Notes: generated by a model from the letters alone, not told the origin. 64,000 bases of DNA from J038 sp034437535 (GCA_034437535.1 DAOTTZ010000094.1:27900-91899); one strand, 5' to 3'. Positions 9,002-17,455 are shown, counted from the stretch's first letter. Made by a program: numbers and translations.

Positions 9002-9014
9002 GGCGGGGGAGTTT

Positions 9015-10616
9015 ATGGAAAGTTTAGACGTATTTGGCCTGGATCCATTATCTGTACTAATCATCGCGCCAGCTTTGGGGGCTTTGCTGGTCATTGCCTT
9101 ACCCAACAACAACAAGACGCTGGCGCGGTGGGTCTCGCTGGCGATTTCCATCGGCATTGGTGCGCTGGCGACGATTGTATTCTTCGCCTATGACACATCC
9201 GAGCCGGGTTATCAGTTTGTCTCACAGGTCGAGTGGTTCGAGCTAATTGGGGCGTCCTGGTTCGTCGGGATCGACGGCATCAGCGCGTCGATGGTGTTAC
9301 TCACCGGCATTCTCGTGCCACTGGCGATTCTTGTCAGTTGGGAGATCGAAGACCAGCCGAAAGTGCATCTGGCCTTGATCTTGTTCTTCGAGACCGGCTT
9401 GATGGGTGTATTCGTCGCGCAGGATTTGATGATTTTCTTCCTGTTCTATGAGTTAAGCCTGGTGCCGATCTACTTCTTGATCAACCAGTGGGGCGGCAAA
9501 AACCGCAAGTATGCCTCCACCAAGTTCTTTATCTACTCAATGGGCGGGACGCTTGGGATGTTGCTGGCGACTCAGCTCATGGGTTGGACGGCTGGCACAT
9601 TTAACATTCAGGAGCTATCGGTCATCTGGCCGAGTGGTGAATATGCCAATGAAGGCATCTTCCTGGGTACCAGTGTGTCAACGGTCAAAGCATTGACGTT
9701 CGCCGGGTTCTTCGTGGCATTTTGCATCAAGGTGCCGGTGTGGCCCTTCCATACCTGGTTGCCGGATGCACACGGCGAAGCCCCGACGGCTGGTTCGATG
9801 TTGCTGGCCGGTGTCATGCTAAAGCTGGGGGGCTATGGGTTTATTCGCCTGGTTGTCCCGTTCTTCCCGGATGTATGGATCTCGGAAATTGATCTGTTCG
9901 GGTTGACGTTTACAACGGCTGGGTTCTTCGCCTTCCTGGCGATGCTCGGCATCGTACTGGGGGCATTCGCGGCCTTCGGCCAAAACGACATCAAACGACT
10001 GGTCGCTTATAGTTCTGTCAACCATATGGGCTTTGTCGCGCTTGGCATTGCGGCGATGGCCGTCGTCTATGGGCAGATGTACGTGGATGGTGCGACCGAA
10101 CTCGGCCAGACCGGCATCATCGCGGCCAATGGCGCGGTACTTCAGATGTTCAATCATGGCTTAAGTTCGGCTGGCATGTTCTTGCTAGCCGGGGCCATCT
10201 ACCATAAGACTCATACCCGTGATCTACGAGAATACGGCGGGTTATGGGTCAAAGCACCGATTTATGGCGGTGTGTTTATCTTCACCAGTATGGCAAGCCT
10301 GGGCCTGCCTGGCCTGAACGGCTTCGTGAGCGAGTTCCTGGTGGTACGCGGCAGTTGGCCGGTCTTCACCTGGCTGACGGTGATTTCGATGTTAGGTCTG
10401 TTGTTCACCGGGGCCTACATTCTTAAAGGGATTCGTGCGACCTTACACGGCCCGTTCAACATGAAATGGCGTGATACAAACCTTGAAATCGAACTACGAG
10501 AGTTCATCGCCATTGCCCCGCTAATGGTGTTGATGTTGGTGACGGGGGTCTTCCCAAATTGGATCTTGCCGGTCATCAACGAATCGGTGACGCACATCAT
10601 GAACGGAATAGGATAA
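9015..10616 (+). CDS. nuoM: NADH-quinone oxidoreductase subunit M, copy 1
   Basis: A 533-residue antiporter-like subunit, close to the usual 500-510. It shows LVPIYFLINQWGG, the KVPVWPFHTWLPDAHGEAPT stretch with the broken-helix Lys/His region, and KRLVAYSSVNHMGFV. GGGGGAG precedes the ATG 14 bp after nuoL. It is the first of two adjacent, clearly diverged NuoM paralogues (this copy lacks the long N-terminal acidic loop of copy 2). Having both suggests a complex I with a fourth pumping module. Confidence 0.94.
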   Translation: MESLDVFGLDPLSVLIIAPALGALLVIALPNNNKTLARWVSLAISIGIGALATIVFFAYDTSEPGYQFVSQVEWFELIGASWFVGIDGISASMVLLTGILVPLAILVSWEIEDQPKVHLALILFFETGLMGVFVAQDLMIFFLFYELSLVPIYFLINQWGGKNRKYASTKFFIYSMGGTLGMLLATQLMGWTAGTFNIQELSVIWPSGEYANEGIFLGTSVSTVKALTFAGFFVAFCIKVPVWPFHTWLPDAHGEAPTAGSMLLAGVMLKLGGYGFIRLVVPFFPDVWISEIDLFGLTFTTAGFFAFLAMLGIVLGAFAAFGQNDIKRLVAYSSVNHMGFVALGIAAMAVVYGQMYVDGATELGQTGIIAANGAVLQMFNHGLSSAGMFLLAGAIYHKTHTRDLREYGGLWVKAPIYGGVFIFTSMASLGLPGLNGFVSEFLVVRGSWPVFTWLTVISMLGLLFTGAYILKGIRATLHGPFNMKWRDTNLEIELREFIAIAPLMVLMLVTGVFPNWILPVINESVTHIMNGIG

Positions 10617-10622
10617 GATACG

Positions 10623-12458
10623 ATGGTCGAAGCATTTTCCTTCCCGGTACTGAGTGCCATCATCTTCATCCCGGTCTTCGCGGCGGTCATTATCCTGTTG
10701 ATGGATAACGAGAAGCAACGCGACCTGATCCGGGGTGTTGCTATCACCACTGCCGTTGTTTTGCTGGTGCTTTCTGGCTTTGTTTACTTCGGCTATAACG
10801 CCGAAGTCGGCGGTGACGATGGCTTAATCGCCCGGCAAGATGTCTGGGCGCAACTCAACACGCAGTACGCGGAAACAGGGGACGTTGATCTTGAGATGAT
10901 TGAAGGCTTAGATGCCTTCAGCCCGGAACAAATAGCTTTGTTCGAAGATTTCGGCGAGTATCGCGAATATCTCGGCTCGGTGATGTTCGATCAAGGGTTG
11001 GCGTTCGAAGAGAAATACGAATGGGTCTCTGCCCTGGGGATCAGTTATCACGTCGGTGTTGACGGCCTGAGCGCACCGATGGTGCTCCTCACGGGGATGG
11101 TGGCAGTTGCCGGTGTGTTGATCTCCTGGCGCATTGAAGACCGCATCCGCGAGTTTATGGCATTTTTCCTCCTGCTGGTTGCAGGGGTCTACGGCGTGTT
11201 TGTCTCGATTGACATGTTCTTGCTGTTCTTCTTCTACGAACTGGCAATCTTCCCGATGTATTTGTTGATCGCGGGATGGGGCTGGGTCAAGCTTCGAGAA
11301 TACGCCGCGATGAAGCTTACGTTATACATCTTGATCGGCTCTGTGGTGGCGTTTGTCGGCGCGATTGCGATGGTGCTGACGGCCAACACCTTCTTCACGG
11401 GTGAGGAAGGGGCGGCGGTGTTGGAGGTCGGTAAGGCCTTTGGCGTCGTCAGTGAGAATGCCGGCCCGTTGAGTTTCGACATCCGGCAGTTAACCCTGGC
11501 GGCAGAAGCCGGCGCGTTTAGCGTTGACGGCTACTTCGGGTCAGAAGCCTTGACGTTTGCCAAGTTCTGGTTCCCGTTCATCTTCATCGGCTTTGCCAGT
11601 CTGGCGGGGATGTTCCCGCTCCACAACTGGTCGCCAGATGGTCACGTCGCCGCGCCGACCGCCGTTTCGATGATCCACGCGGGCGTGCTGATGAAGCTCG
11701 GCGCGTATGCCGCACTCCGCCTGAGTGTGCAACTCCTCCCCAGTGGCGCGGAGGTCCACTTGCCCTGGATCGTCTTCCTGACGTTGATAAACGTTGTCCT
11801 GGGGGCTTTTATCGCCTTCCGACAGCGTGACTTTAAGTATGTCATCGGCTTCTCATCGGTCAGCCATATGGGGCTGGTGAGTATGGGCTGGGCTTCGATG
11901 AACGTCATCGGCTATACCGGCGCGGGCCTTCAGATGTTCAGTCATGGGGCCATGACCGCGCTATTCTTCGGCTGTGTCGGCATGGTCTATGACCGGGCAC
12001 ACACCCGCGATATTCCAAGCCTGGGTGGGTTCGTCAAACGAATGCCCTGGGTGGCGGTCGCGTTTATCGTCGGCGGCCTGACGAGCATGGGGATGCCCGG
12101 CTTGAGCGGTTTCATCGCGGAATTCCCGATCTTCATGGGCATGTTTGCCGCGTCGGATACCGTCGTCTTGCAGATCGGCGGGTTAGAGCTAACCAATTAC
12201 TACTCGATCCTGGTCATCATCGCGGCGATTGCCATCGTCATCACGGCGGCTTATGTGCTCCGGGTGACGGGGCAGGTGTTCTTCGGGGAATTCGACGAAG
12301 AACGCTATGGCGATGTGGGGGACATCACCATTACAGACCGGGCGATTTTGATCCTGCTCGGCGTACCACTCATCTTGATCGGCATTATGCCCTATCTGAT
12401 GGCTCCTATGGTGCAATCAGGGGTTCAGCCGGTCATAGCCTTGTTAGGAGGGAGCTAA
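10623..12458 (+). CDS. nuoM: NADH-quinone oxidoreductase subunit M, copy 2 (enlarged)
   Basis: A 611-residue second NuoM-type subunit, about 100 residues longer than usual. Core motifs are ELAIFPMYLLIAGWGW, AGMFPLHNWSPDGHVAAPTA and KYVIGFSSVSHMGLV. The broken-helix segment differs from copy 1 (LHNWSPDGH versus FHTWLPDAH). One extra acidic hydrophilic segment of about 80 residues lies between TM1 and the next helix (10792-11030). Another roughly 60-residue segment precedes the FAKFWFPFIFIGFASLAGMF helix. It starts 6 bp after copy 1, and its end contains the AGGAGG that serves nuoN. It is predicted to be an additional proton-translocating subunit. Confidence 0.92.
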   Translation: MVEAFSFPVLSAIIFIPVFAAVIILLMDNEKQRDLIRGVAITTAVVLLVLSGFVYFGYNAEVGGDDGLIARQDVWAQLNTQYAETGDVDLEMIEGLDAFSPEQIALFEDFGEYREYLGSVMFDQGLAFEEKYEWVSALGISYHVGVDGLSAPMVLLTGMVAVAGVLISWRIEDRIREFMAFFLLLVAGVYGVFVSIDMFLLFFFYELAIFPMYLLIAGWGWVKLREYAAMKLTLYILIGSVVAFVGAIAMVLTANTFFTGEEGAAVLEVGKAFGVVSENAGPLSFDIRQLTLAAEAGAFSVDGYFGSEALTFAKFWFPFIFIGFASLAGMFPLHNWSPDGHVAAPTAVSMIHAGVLMKLGAYAALRLSVQLLPSGAEVHLPWIVFLTLINVVLGAFIAFRQRDFKYVIGFSSVSHMGLVSMGWASMNVIGYTGAGLQMFSHGAMTALFFGCVGMVYDRAHTRDIPSLGGFVKRMPWVAVAFIVGGLTSMGMPGLSGFIAEFPIFMGMFAASDTVVLQIGGLELTNYYSILVIIAAIAIVITAAYVLRVTGQVFFGEFDEERYGDVGDITITDRAILILLGVPLILIGIMPYLMAPMVQSGVQPVIALLGGS

Positions 12459-13970
12459 GTGGGAGAATTCGACTTTCTACAAAGCTTACCGGCCATCGCG
12501 CCGGAATTCGGCCTGCTCATCCTGGCCATTGTCGTGCTTGCGCTCGACTTGTATCTGCCGGATGATCGCAAGACCGGCACTGCTTACGTCTCATTCTTCG
12601 GGATGCTCGCGCTGGCGGTGACGCCCTTAATCTGGGCACCAGATCCAGAAGTGACGGAATACTGGGGGGGCATGGTGCGCCATGACACCCTCTCGCAGAT
12701 CTTTAAGGTCATGGTCTTGTTGGCCGGGGCGATCACATCGCTTCTGGCTGTGAGTACCGTCGAGCTAGCGAAAAAGGGTGAATTTTACCTGATCGTGATC
12801 GTCTCCACCTTGGGGGCGTGCTTGATGGCCGGGGCCAACGACCTGATTATGGTCTTCGTCGCGCTGGAGACGACCTCGATCCCGCTGTACATCCTGGCCG
12901 GGTTCCGCAAAGATGATATGCGCTCGGTCGAAAGTGGTATGAAATACTTCCTGTTCGGGTCATTCGCCTCGGCGGTGATGCTGTACGGCTTTAGCTTTTT
13001 GTATGGCTACGCCCAGACCACCGAACTACAGGGAATCGCGGCATACCTGACCAGTGACGCCGTGACCGAAAACGCAGTACCAACCGTACTGATGATCGTG
13101 TTGATCTTTGTCGGCTTTGGTTTCAAGATCGGCGCGGTGCCGTTCCACTTCTGGACGCCGGATGTGTACGAAGGTGCGCCCACCCCGGTGACCGCGTTCG
13201 TCAGCGTCGCCAGTAAGGCCGCTAGCTTTGCTTTGCTCATGCGGTTTTTCGTCTACGCCTTCCCGGAAAGTGTTGTGATCGACGGTCAATCGGTAGCGGA
13301 TTTCTGGATCAACCTGATGGTGGCGGCATCGGTCATCAGTATGACCGTTGGCAATGTGTTGGCCCTGTCGCAACGCAATATCAAGCGTCTGCTGGCTTAT
13401 TCATCCATCGCTCAGGCCGGCTACACCCTGATCGGCGTGGCGGCCCTGCAAGCCGGTGCCAGCCAGAGTGTCGCCTCGGTGACGTTCTACATGTTCATGT
13501 ATACCTTTACTAATCTGCTGGCTTTCGGCGTCGTGGTCATCTTCACCGAATCCACCGGGAGCGAGACGATTGCAGATCTAGCTGGCCTGAGCCGCCGCAA
13601 CCCGGCGATTGCACTGGCGATGACCATCGGCTTGCTTTCGCTGGCTGGTATCCCACCGGCGGCGGGTTTCTTCGGCAAGTTCTTCTTGTTCCAGGCGGCG
13701 GTAGAAGCGAACCTGGAATGGCTGGCGATGGTCGGTGTGTTAAACGCGATCATCGCGCTGTATTACTATCTGGTGGTGATTAAGGTGATGTATGTGGATC
13801 GAAGCGAGGACGACGATAAGCCGATCCCGCTTACGCCCCCGGCGCGGTTGATGCTGGGCGTCACGGTCGCCGCCACATTGATCCTGGGGATTGTCCCCGG
13901 GCCGATCTTCAACTGGGCTTTAGATAGTGCAGACTCGCTCTTTGCTCTGGTTGGTATCGGTTTGTTCTAG
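12459..13970 (+). CDS. nuoN: NADH-quinone oxidoreductase subunit N
   Basis: A 503-residue proximal antiporter-like subunit of normal length. Diagnostic parts are the GFGFKIGAVPFHFWTPDVYEG stretch, PTPVTAFVSVASKAASF, NIKRLLAYSSIAQAGY and LAGIPPAAGFFGKF. The start is GTG 12459, immediately after the nuoM2 TAA, with AGGAGG at 12446-12451 inside the upstream gene; this implies tight coupling. It is the last gene of the nuo operon, followed by an intrinsic terminator. Confidence 0.95.
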   Translation: MGEFDFLQSLPAIAPEFGLLILAIVVLALDLYLPDDRKTGTAYVSFFGMLALAVTPLIWAPDPEVTEYWGGMVRHDTLSQIFKVMVLLAGAITSLLAVSTVELAKKGEFYLIVIVSTLGACLMAGANDLIMVFVALETTSIPLYILAGFRKDDMRSVESGMKYFLFGSFASAVMLYGFSFLYGYAQTTELQGIAAYLTSDAVTENAVPTVLMIVLIFVGFGFKIGAVPFHFWTPDVYEGAPTPVTAFVSVASKAASFALLMRFFVYAFPESVVIDGQSVADFWINLMVAASVISMTVGNVLALSQRNIKRLLAYSSIAQAGYTLIGVAALQAGASQSVASVTFYMFMYTFTNLLAFGVVVIFTESTGSETIADLAGLSRRNPAIALAMTIGLLSLAGIPPAAGFFGKFFLFQAAVEANLEWLAMVGVLNAIIALYYYLVVIKVMYVDRSEDDDKPIPLTPPARLMLGVTVAATLILGIVPGPIFNWALDSADSLFALVGIGLF

Positions 13971-13977
13971 GTATGGG

Positions 13978-14022
13978 GCGATTACCATAATTCGCTTGTT
14001 GGAGTTGTGGTAATCGCTTTTT
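13978..14022 (+). terminator. intrinsic terminator of the nuo operon
   Basis: GCGATTACCA (13978-13987) pairs perfectly with TGGTAATCGC (14008-14017), with a 20-nt loop, followed by TTTTT and further T-rich sequence. It lies 8 bp after the nuoN stop and separates the nuo and atp operons. Confidence 0.75.
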
Positions 14023-14027
14023 GTTTG

Positions 14028-14036
14028 TGATAGAAT
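14028..14036 (+). promoter_or_regulatory. extended -10 promoter of the atp genes
   Basis: TGA-TAGAAT (14028-14036) fits an extended -10. No good -35 lies at standard distance; the region there is occupied by the terminator's right arm. The predicted transcript starts about 15-20 nt before the AtpZ-like ATG. Confidence 0.45.
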
Positions 14037-14058
14037 TCGCAACACTGTTGAAAACTTG

Positions 14059-14361
14059 ATGAAAGACACACAGACACCGCCGCAACAGCGCATCAAAAAT
14101 CTCAGTTACGCGGCTGTTGCCGGTCAGTCTGGCTGTGCGACGGTTCTCATCATATTTGGCGCGTTGTTTGCTGGCTTCTGGCTGGATGCGCGTCTTGGTC
14201 AAGATGGCCTGTGTATTTTCGGCATGTTGATCTTAAGCATTCCGGTTAGTTTGGTCGTCATGCTGACTATCGCCATGAACGCGATTGCACGCATTACGCC
14301 TCCCGGTCGTGCCGAAGACGATGCAGATCCGCACACTTCATCGAAAACAGAGGAGGTATAG
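14059..14361 (+). CDS. AtpZ/AtpI-like small membrane protein (F0F1 assembly)
   Basis: A 100-residue protein with two TM helices (about residues 23-45 and 52-75, including the GCATVLIIFGALFAGFWLD block) and a charged tail. The two-helix layout and the place directly before atpB match the AtpI/AtpZ family, which assists c-ring assembly or acts with ion transport. The family assignment rests on topology, size and context because these proteins diverge quickly. A TTG three bases upstream is an alternative start. No strong Shine-Dalgarno is visible. The next gene, atpB, follows by about 40 bp. Confidence 0.75.
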   Translation: MKDTQTPPQQRIKNLSYAAVAGQSGCATVLIIFGALFAGFWLDARLGQDGLCIFGMLILSIPVSLVVMLTIAMNAIARITPPGRAEDDADPHTSSKTEEV

Positions 14362-14399
14362 TCTTTGGTCTTAGCGAATCTTTGGAAAGGAGGATGGAT

Positions 14400-16268
14400 G
14401 TGAACCCTCGGGGACGCGGTTGTCTTTACCTGGTCGTATTCCTGGCGTTTGCCGCCTTCTTCTGTGGCATTGTACCGTTTGTATTGCTCCCCAATGGGGG
14501 GACGGCGGTTGCACTCCCGGTTATTGAAGTACCGGGTGAGGTCGTCACAGAAGGTGGATTCTTCGGCATGAATCTGACAAATACGATCATTGGTACACTG
14601 GTGACAAATGTGCTAGTGCTTTTGATCGTCTTCATCCTATGGCGATTGAGCAAAGGATGGACGCGGCAGGTTCCGGGCCGCTTGCAGGGCATGTTCGAAG
14701 TGTTGATTGGTGGCTTCCGCAGTTTCTCCAAGAATATTGGTGGAGAAAAGCTGGATAAAACGCCGATGTTATGGCCGCTAGTGGCGTCGATCTTTTTCTT
14801 TTTGCTCGTCGCCAACTATATGAAGCTCCTCCCCGGTGTAGAAACCGTCGGGAAGCTTCACTGCGCTTATGAAGGTCAGAGTGGGTTTAAGATGATTACC
14901 GGCGCGGCGGATTCTGCGCGGTTATATGTCGATGAACCGCTTAATGCGGGTACTGCCCAATCTGAACAAACCTACAACGAATGTAACAATTATTTCCTCT
15001 ACGGTGAAATTCCGGAAGACGGCTTCCCAGCCGAAGCACCGGAAGAGATCCAACGAAAAGCCGAAGTCTTTGAGGCGTTGCTGGTACAGTTGCCTACAGA
15101 CGAAGAGCTTGAAGCACAGGTGAGCCAGACCAACGGCGAAGAAGCAAGTGCGCCGGTTCAATTGGTATCGGCTCGTCCGTTCACGCCTGATCTTCTCGTC
15201 GCAGAGGACGAATATAGTGACCTGACCGAAGACCAACAAGAAGAGCTGGATGCCCTCAAAGCAGAACGGGCGGAAGAGTATCTTGCATTGGTTGAGGAGA
15301 CGATCACCGGGGCAGAGGAAAATCCCGAAGGGGTTGATGCTGGCCGGGTAGACATCGTTGAAGGCACCACTTACGACGATGCCGACCACTACCTTAAATA
15401 TGCCGAAGAGCGGCTGGCAGATGCACAGACCATTGCTGTGCTGGATCCACGCGCCGACGCGATTGAGGCCATGCTAGAACAGTACGACGTGGATGAGGTG
15501 ACCGAAGAGGTCATCGCCACCCGCCAAGAACTGGCGGCTACCCTCAGCAACTCTATTCAATCGGCAGATAACAGCCTGAACACAGCAGAGAGTGATGCCC
15601 TGCTCGCGCTCCTTTCGGTGGCAGATGTCAGCGATCTGGATAACGAAGCCGGGGATGATCTGCGGGACGCGCTGAACGCCGAACTGAACGCGCTCGACGA
15701 TGCGCTGTTGTCATCCGAGACACAGCTTCGTTACCCGCGTGCGCCGCTGGTCTTGACGGAAGATCAACTGGGTGGGGAAGTTCGCCCGTACATCTTCCAC
15801 ATCACACCGTTCGTGCGTGGCCCGGCCACAGACTTGAGCTTCACGTTCGGTCTGGCGATTCTGGCCGTTATCATCGTACAGGTTTACGGTGTGATGGCAC
15901 TCGGCCCGGCTTACTTTGAGAAGTTCGTCAACCTGACGGCGGTCGGCAAGGCGGGCAAACGTCCGCTGGGTATCATCGACTTCGTGGTCGGTTTGATCGA
16001 AATCATCTCAGAAATCGGTAAGGCGGTCAGTCTGGCCTTCCGTCTCTTTGGTAATCTGTTCGCGGGTGGTGTCGCGCTGATGGCGATGACCTTCCTGCTG
16101 GCATGGATCGTACCGGGTGTGATTTACGGCCTGGAACTTATCATCGGCGCGGTGCAGGCGTTGGTTTTCGCCGTGTTAACGCTCGTATTCAGTGTACAAG
16201 CAATGGAACATCATGGCGATCATGACCATGATGACCACCATGACGAAGCAGAGCATGTCGCTCACTAA
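14400..16268 (+). CDS. atpB: ATP synthase subunit a with giant acidic insertion
   Basis: F0 subunit a forms the proton half-channels next to the c-ring. The core is recognisable: the N-terminal half ends in WPLVASIFFFLLVANYMKLLPG, and the C-terminal half has PATDLSFTFGLAI and SLAFRLFGNLFAGG with the essential channel Arg, then VQALVFAVLTLVFSVQAM. Between LLPG and PATDLS lies an insertion of about 320 residues (14847-15818), rich in Glu/Asp and predicted helical, with two Cys near its start. By the E. coli topology it should face outside the cytoplasm. The C-terminus is a His/Asp tail. At 622 residues it is more than twice the usual 230-300. GTG 14400 is preferred (AAGGAGG 6 nt upstream); ATG 14394 abuts the Shine-Dalgarno. 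Confidence 0.93.
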   Translation: MNPRGRGCLYLVVFLAFAAFFCGIVPFVLLPNGGTAVALPVIEVPGEVVTEGGFFGMNLTNTIIGTLVTNVLVLLIVFILWRLSKGWTRQVPGRLQGMFEVLIGGFRSFSKNIGGEKLDKTPMLWPLVASIFFFLLVANYMKLLPGVETVGKLHCAYEGQSGFKMITGAADSARLYVDEPLNAGTAQSEQTYNECNNYFLYGEIPEDGFPAEAPEEIQRKAEVFEALLVQLPTDEELEAQVSQTNGEEASAPVQLVSARPFTPDLLVAEDEYSDLTEDQQEELDALKAERAEEYLALVEETITGAEENPEGVDAGRVDIVEGTTYDDADHYLKYAEERLADAQTIAVLDPRADAIEAMLEQYDVDEVTEEVIATRQELAATLSNSIQSADNSLNTAESDALLALLSVADVSDLDNEAGDDLRDALNAELNALDDALLSSETQLRYPRAPLVLTEDQLGGEVRPYIFHITPFVRGPATDLSFTFGLAILAVIIVQVYGVMALGPAYFEKFVNLTAVGKAGKRPLGIIDFVVGLIEIISEIGKAVSLAFRLFGNLFAGGVALMAMTFLLAWIVPGVIYGLELIIGAVQALVFAVLTLVFSVQAMEHHGDHDHDDHHDEAEHVAH

Positions 16269-16303
16269 TTCAAATTGACTTTAACTCAGGAGGAGATTGA
16301 GAA

Positions 16304-16543
16304 ATGATTGAAGGTAACATCGCTGATGGTCTGAAAGCAGTAGGCGCGGGGCTGGCAATGCTCGCGGCGATTGGCCCGGGTATTGGTATTGGTTTGCTGG
16401 CGCAAGGGGCGATGCAGGCGATTGGTCGTAACCCGGATGCCGCCGGTCAGATCCAGACGAACATGATTCTTGCCATCGTGTTTACCGAAGCTATCGCGAT
16501 TTACGCGCTGGTGGTCGCCCTTCTGATCGTCTTCGTACTGTAA
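16304..16543 (+). CDS. atpE: ATP synthase subunit c (proton type)
   Basis: A 79-residue hairpin of two TM helices joined by the polar loop RNPDAAGQIQ, which contacts F1. The ion-binding carboxylate is Glu62 in FTEAIAIYALV. The first helix reads GPGIGIGLLAQ, lacking the Gln found in Na+-binding c subunits, and Ala follows the Glu instead of Ser; both point to H+ rather than Na+. AGGAGGAG precedes the ATG. It lies between the enlarged subunit a and subunit b. Confidence 0.96.
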   Translation: MIEGNIADGLKAVGAGLAMLAAIGPGIGIGLLAQGAMQAIGRNPDAAGQIQTNMILAIVFTEAIAIYALVVALLIVFVL

Positions 16544-16579
16544 ATTCAGTCGCAGTCTATCAATACAAGGGAGATACAC

Positions 16580-17377
16580 ATGCGAGTGAACAAACGAGTA
16601 ATTCTGATCTTGATGGTTTTCGCGATGCTGTTCGCGGTGACCCCGGCCCTGGCGGTCGAAGAAAGCGGTGATCCGCTGGCGTCGCTCGGTATCAATGTCG
16701 GGTTTTTGATCGCGCAGATCATCAACTTTGGCTTGATCCTGGCGGCTCTGACGTTCTTCCTCTGGAAGCCGATGACCAATATGCTGGATCAACGGTCAAA
16801 AACGATTGAACAGGGCCTGGAAGATGCCGCAGAAGCGGCGGCGGCCCGTCGTAACGCCGAAGCCGAGGCCGAGAAGATCCTGTCTCAGGCCCGCACAGAA
16901 GCCGCTCAGATCGTTGATGAGGGGCGTGGGCGTGGCGAAGAGGTCGCCAAGCAGATCGAAGTGGAGGCCCGTGAAGAGGCCGACCGCATCCGTGAAGACG
17001 CCCGGCTCGAAGCTCAGGGCCAGGTCAACGCGGAGCTGGCGAACCTGCGCAATCAAGTCAGCGCGATTTCAATGGCAGTGGCCCAGCGTGTCATCGGGGA
17101 ATCACTCGATGAGAAGAAGCAACAGGCTCTCATCGACGACTTCTTCAGCAAGGTTCCCGCTGATGCCAAGTCATTGGAAGGACAGGTCGAAGTCGTCAGC
17201 GCGATGCCGCTGAGCGATTCCGAGCAGAGCAAGGTCAAGAAGGAACTAGGGGCGGATGACGTGATGTTCTCCGTCAACCCGAATATCCTGGGCGGCCTGA
17301 TCGTCCGTTCCGGAGATCGCGTCGTAGACGGTAGCGTCCGGCGTGACCTGGAAAACATCCGGGGTCGCATCGGCTAG
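16580..17377 (+). CDS. atpF: ATP synthase subunit b with C-terminal delta-like domain
   Basis: A 265-residue peripheral-stalk subunit. Residues 1-25 look like a signal peptide or extra helix (ending TPALAVEE). The true b membrane helix, FLIAQIINFGLILAALTFFL, follows, then a long charged Ala/Glu/Arg coiled coil to about residue 170. Residues 205-265 (PLSDSEQSKVKKEL, then VNPNILGGLIVRSGDRVVDG and SVRRDLENIRG) match the C-terminal part of subunit delta, not b. The N-terminal six-helix delta domain that binds the top of F1 is missing. Full b-delta fusions are known in mycobacteria; this is shorter. A terminator follows and no separate atpH is adjacent. Confidence 0.9.
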   Translation: MRVNKRVILILMVFAMLFAVTPALAVEESGDPLASLGINVGFLIAQIINFGLILAALTFFLWKPMTNMLDQRSKTIEQGLEDAAEAAAARRNAEAEAEKILSQARTEAAQIVDEGRGRGEEVAKQIEVEAREEADRIREDARLEAQGQVNAELANLRNQVSAISMAVAQRVIGESLDEKKQQALIDDFFSKVPADAKSLEGQVEVVSAMPLSDSEQSKVKKELGADDVMFSVNPNILGGLIVRSGDRVVDGSVRRDLENIRGRIG

Positions 17378-17404
17378 ACCGCACGGCCCACAACAGAAAT
17401 CAAG

Positions 17405-17439
17405 ACGCGCCGGGGGAAGATCCGGCGCGTTTGTGTTTT
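17405..17439 (+). terminator. intrinsic terminator of the atp membrane-subunit operon
   Basis: ACGCGCCGG (17405-17413) and CCGGCGCGT (17422-17430) form a 9-bp GC-rich stem with an 8-nt loop, followed by TTGTGTTTT. It lies 28 bp after the atpF stop, so F1 genes do not continue from this transcript. Confidence 0.8.
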
Positions 17440-17455
17440 GCAGGAGTTCTTTTTT

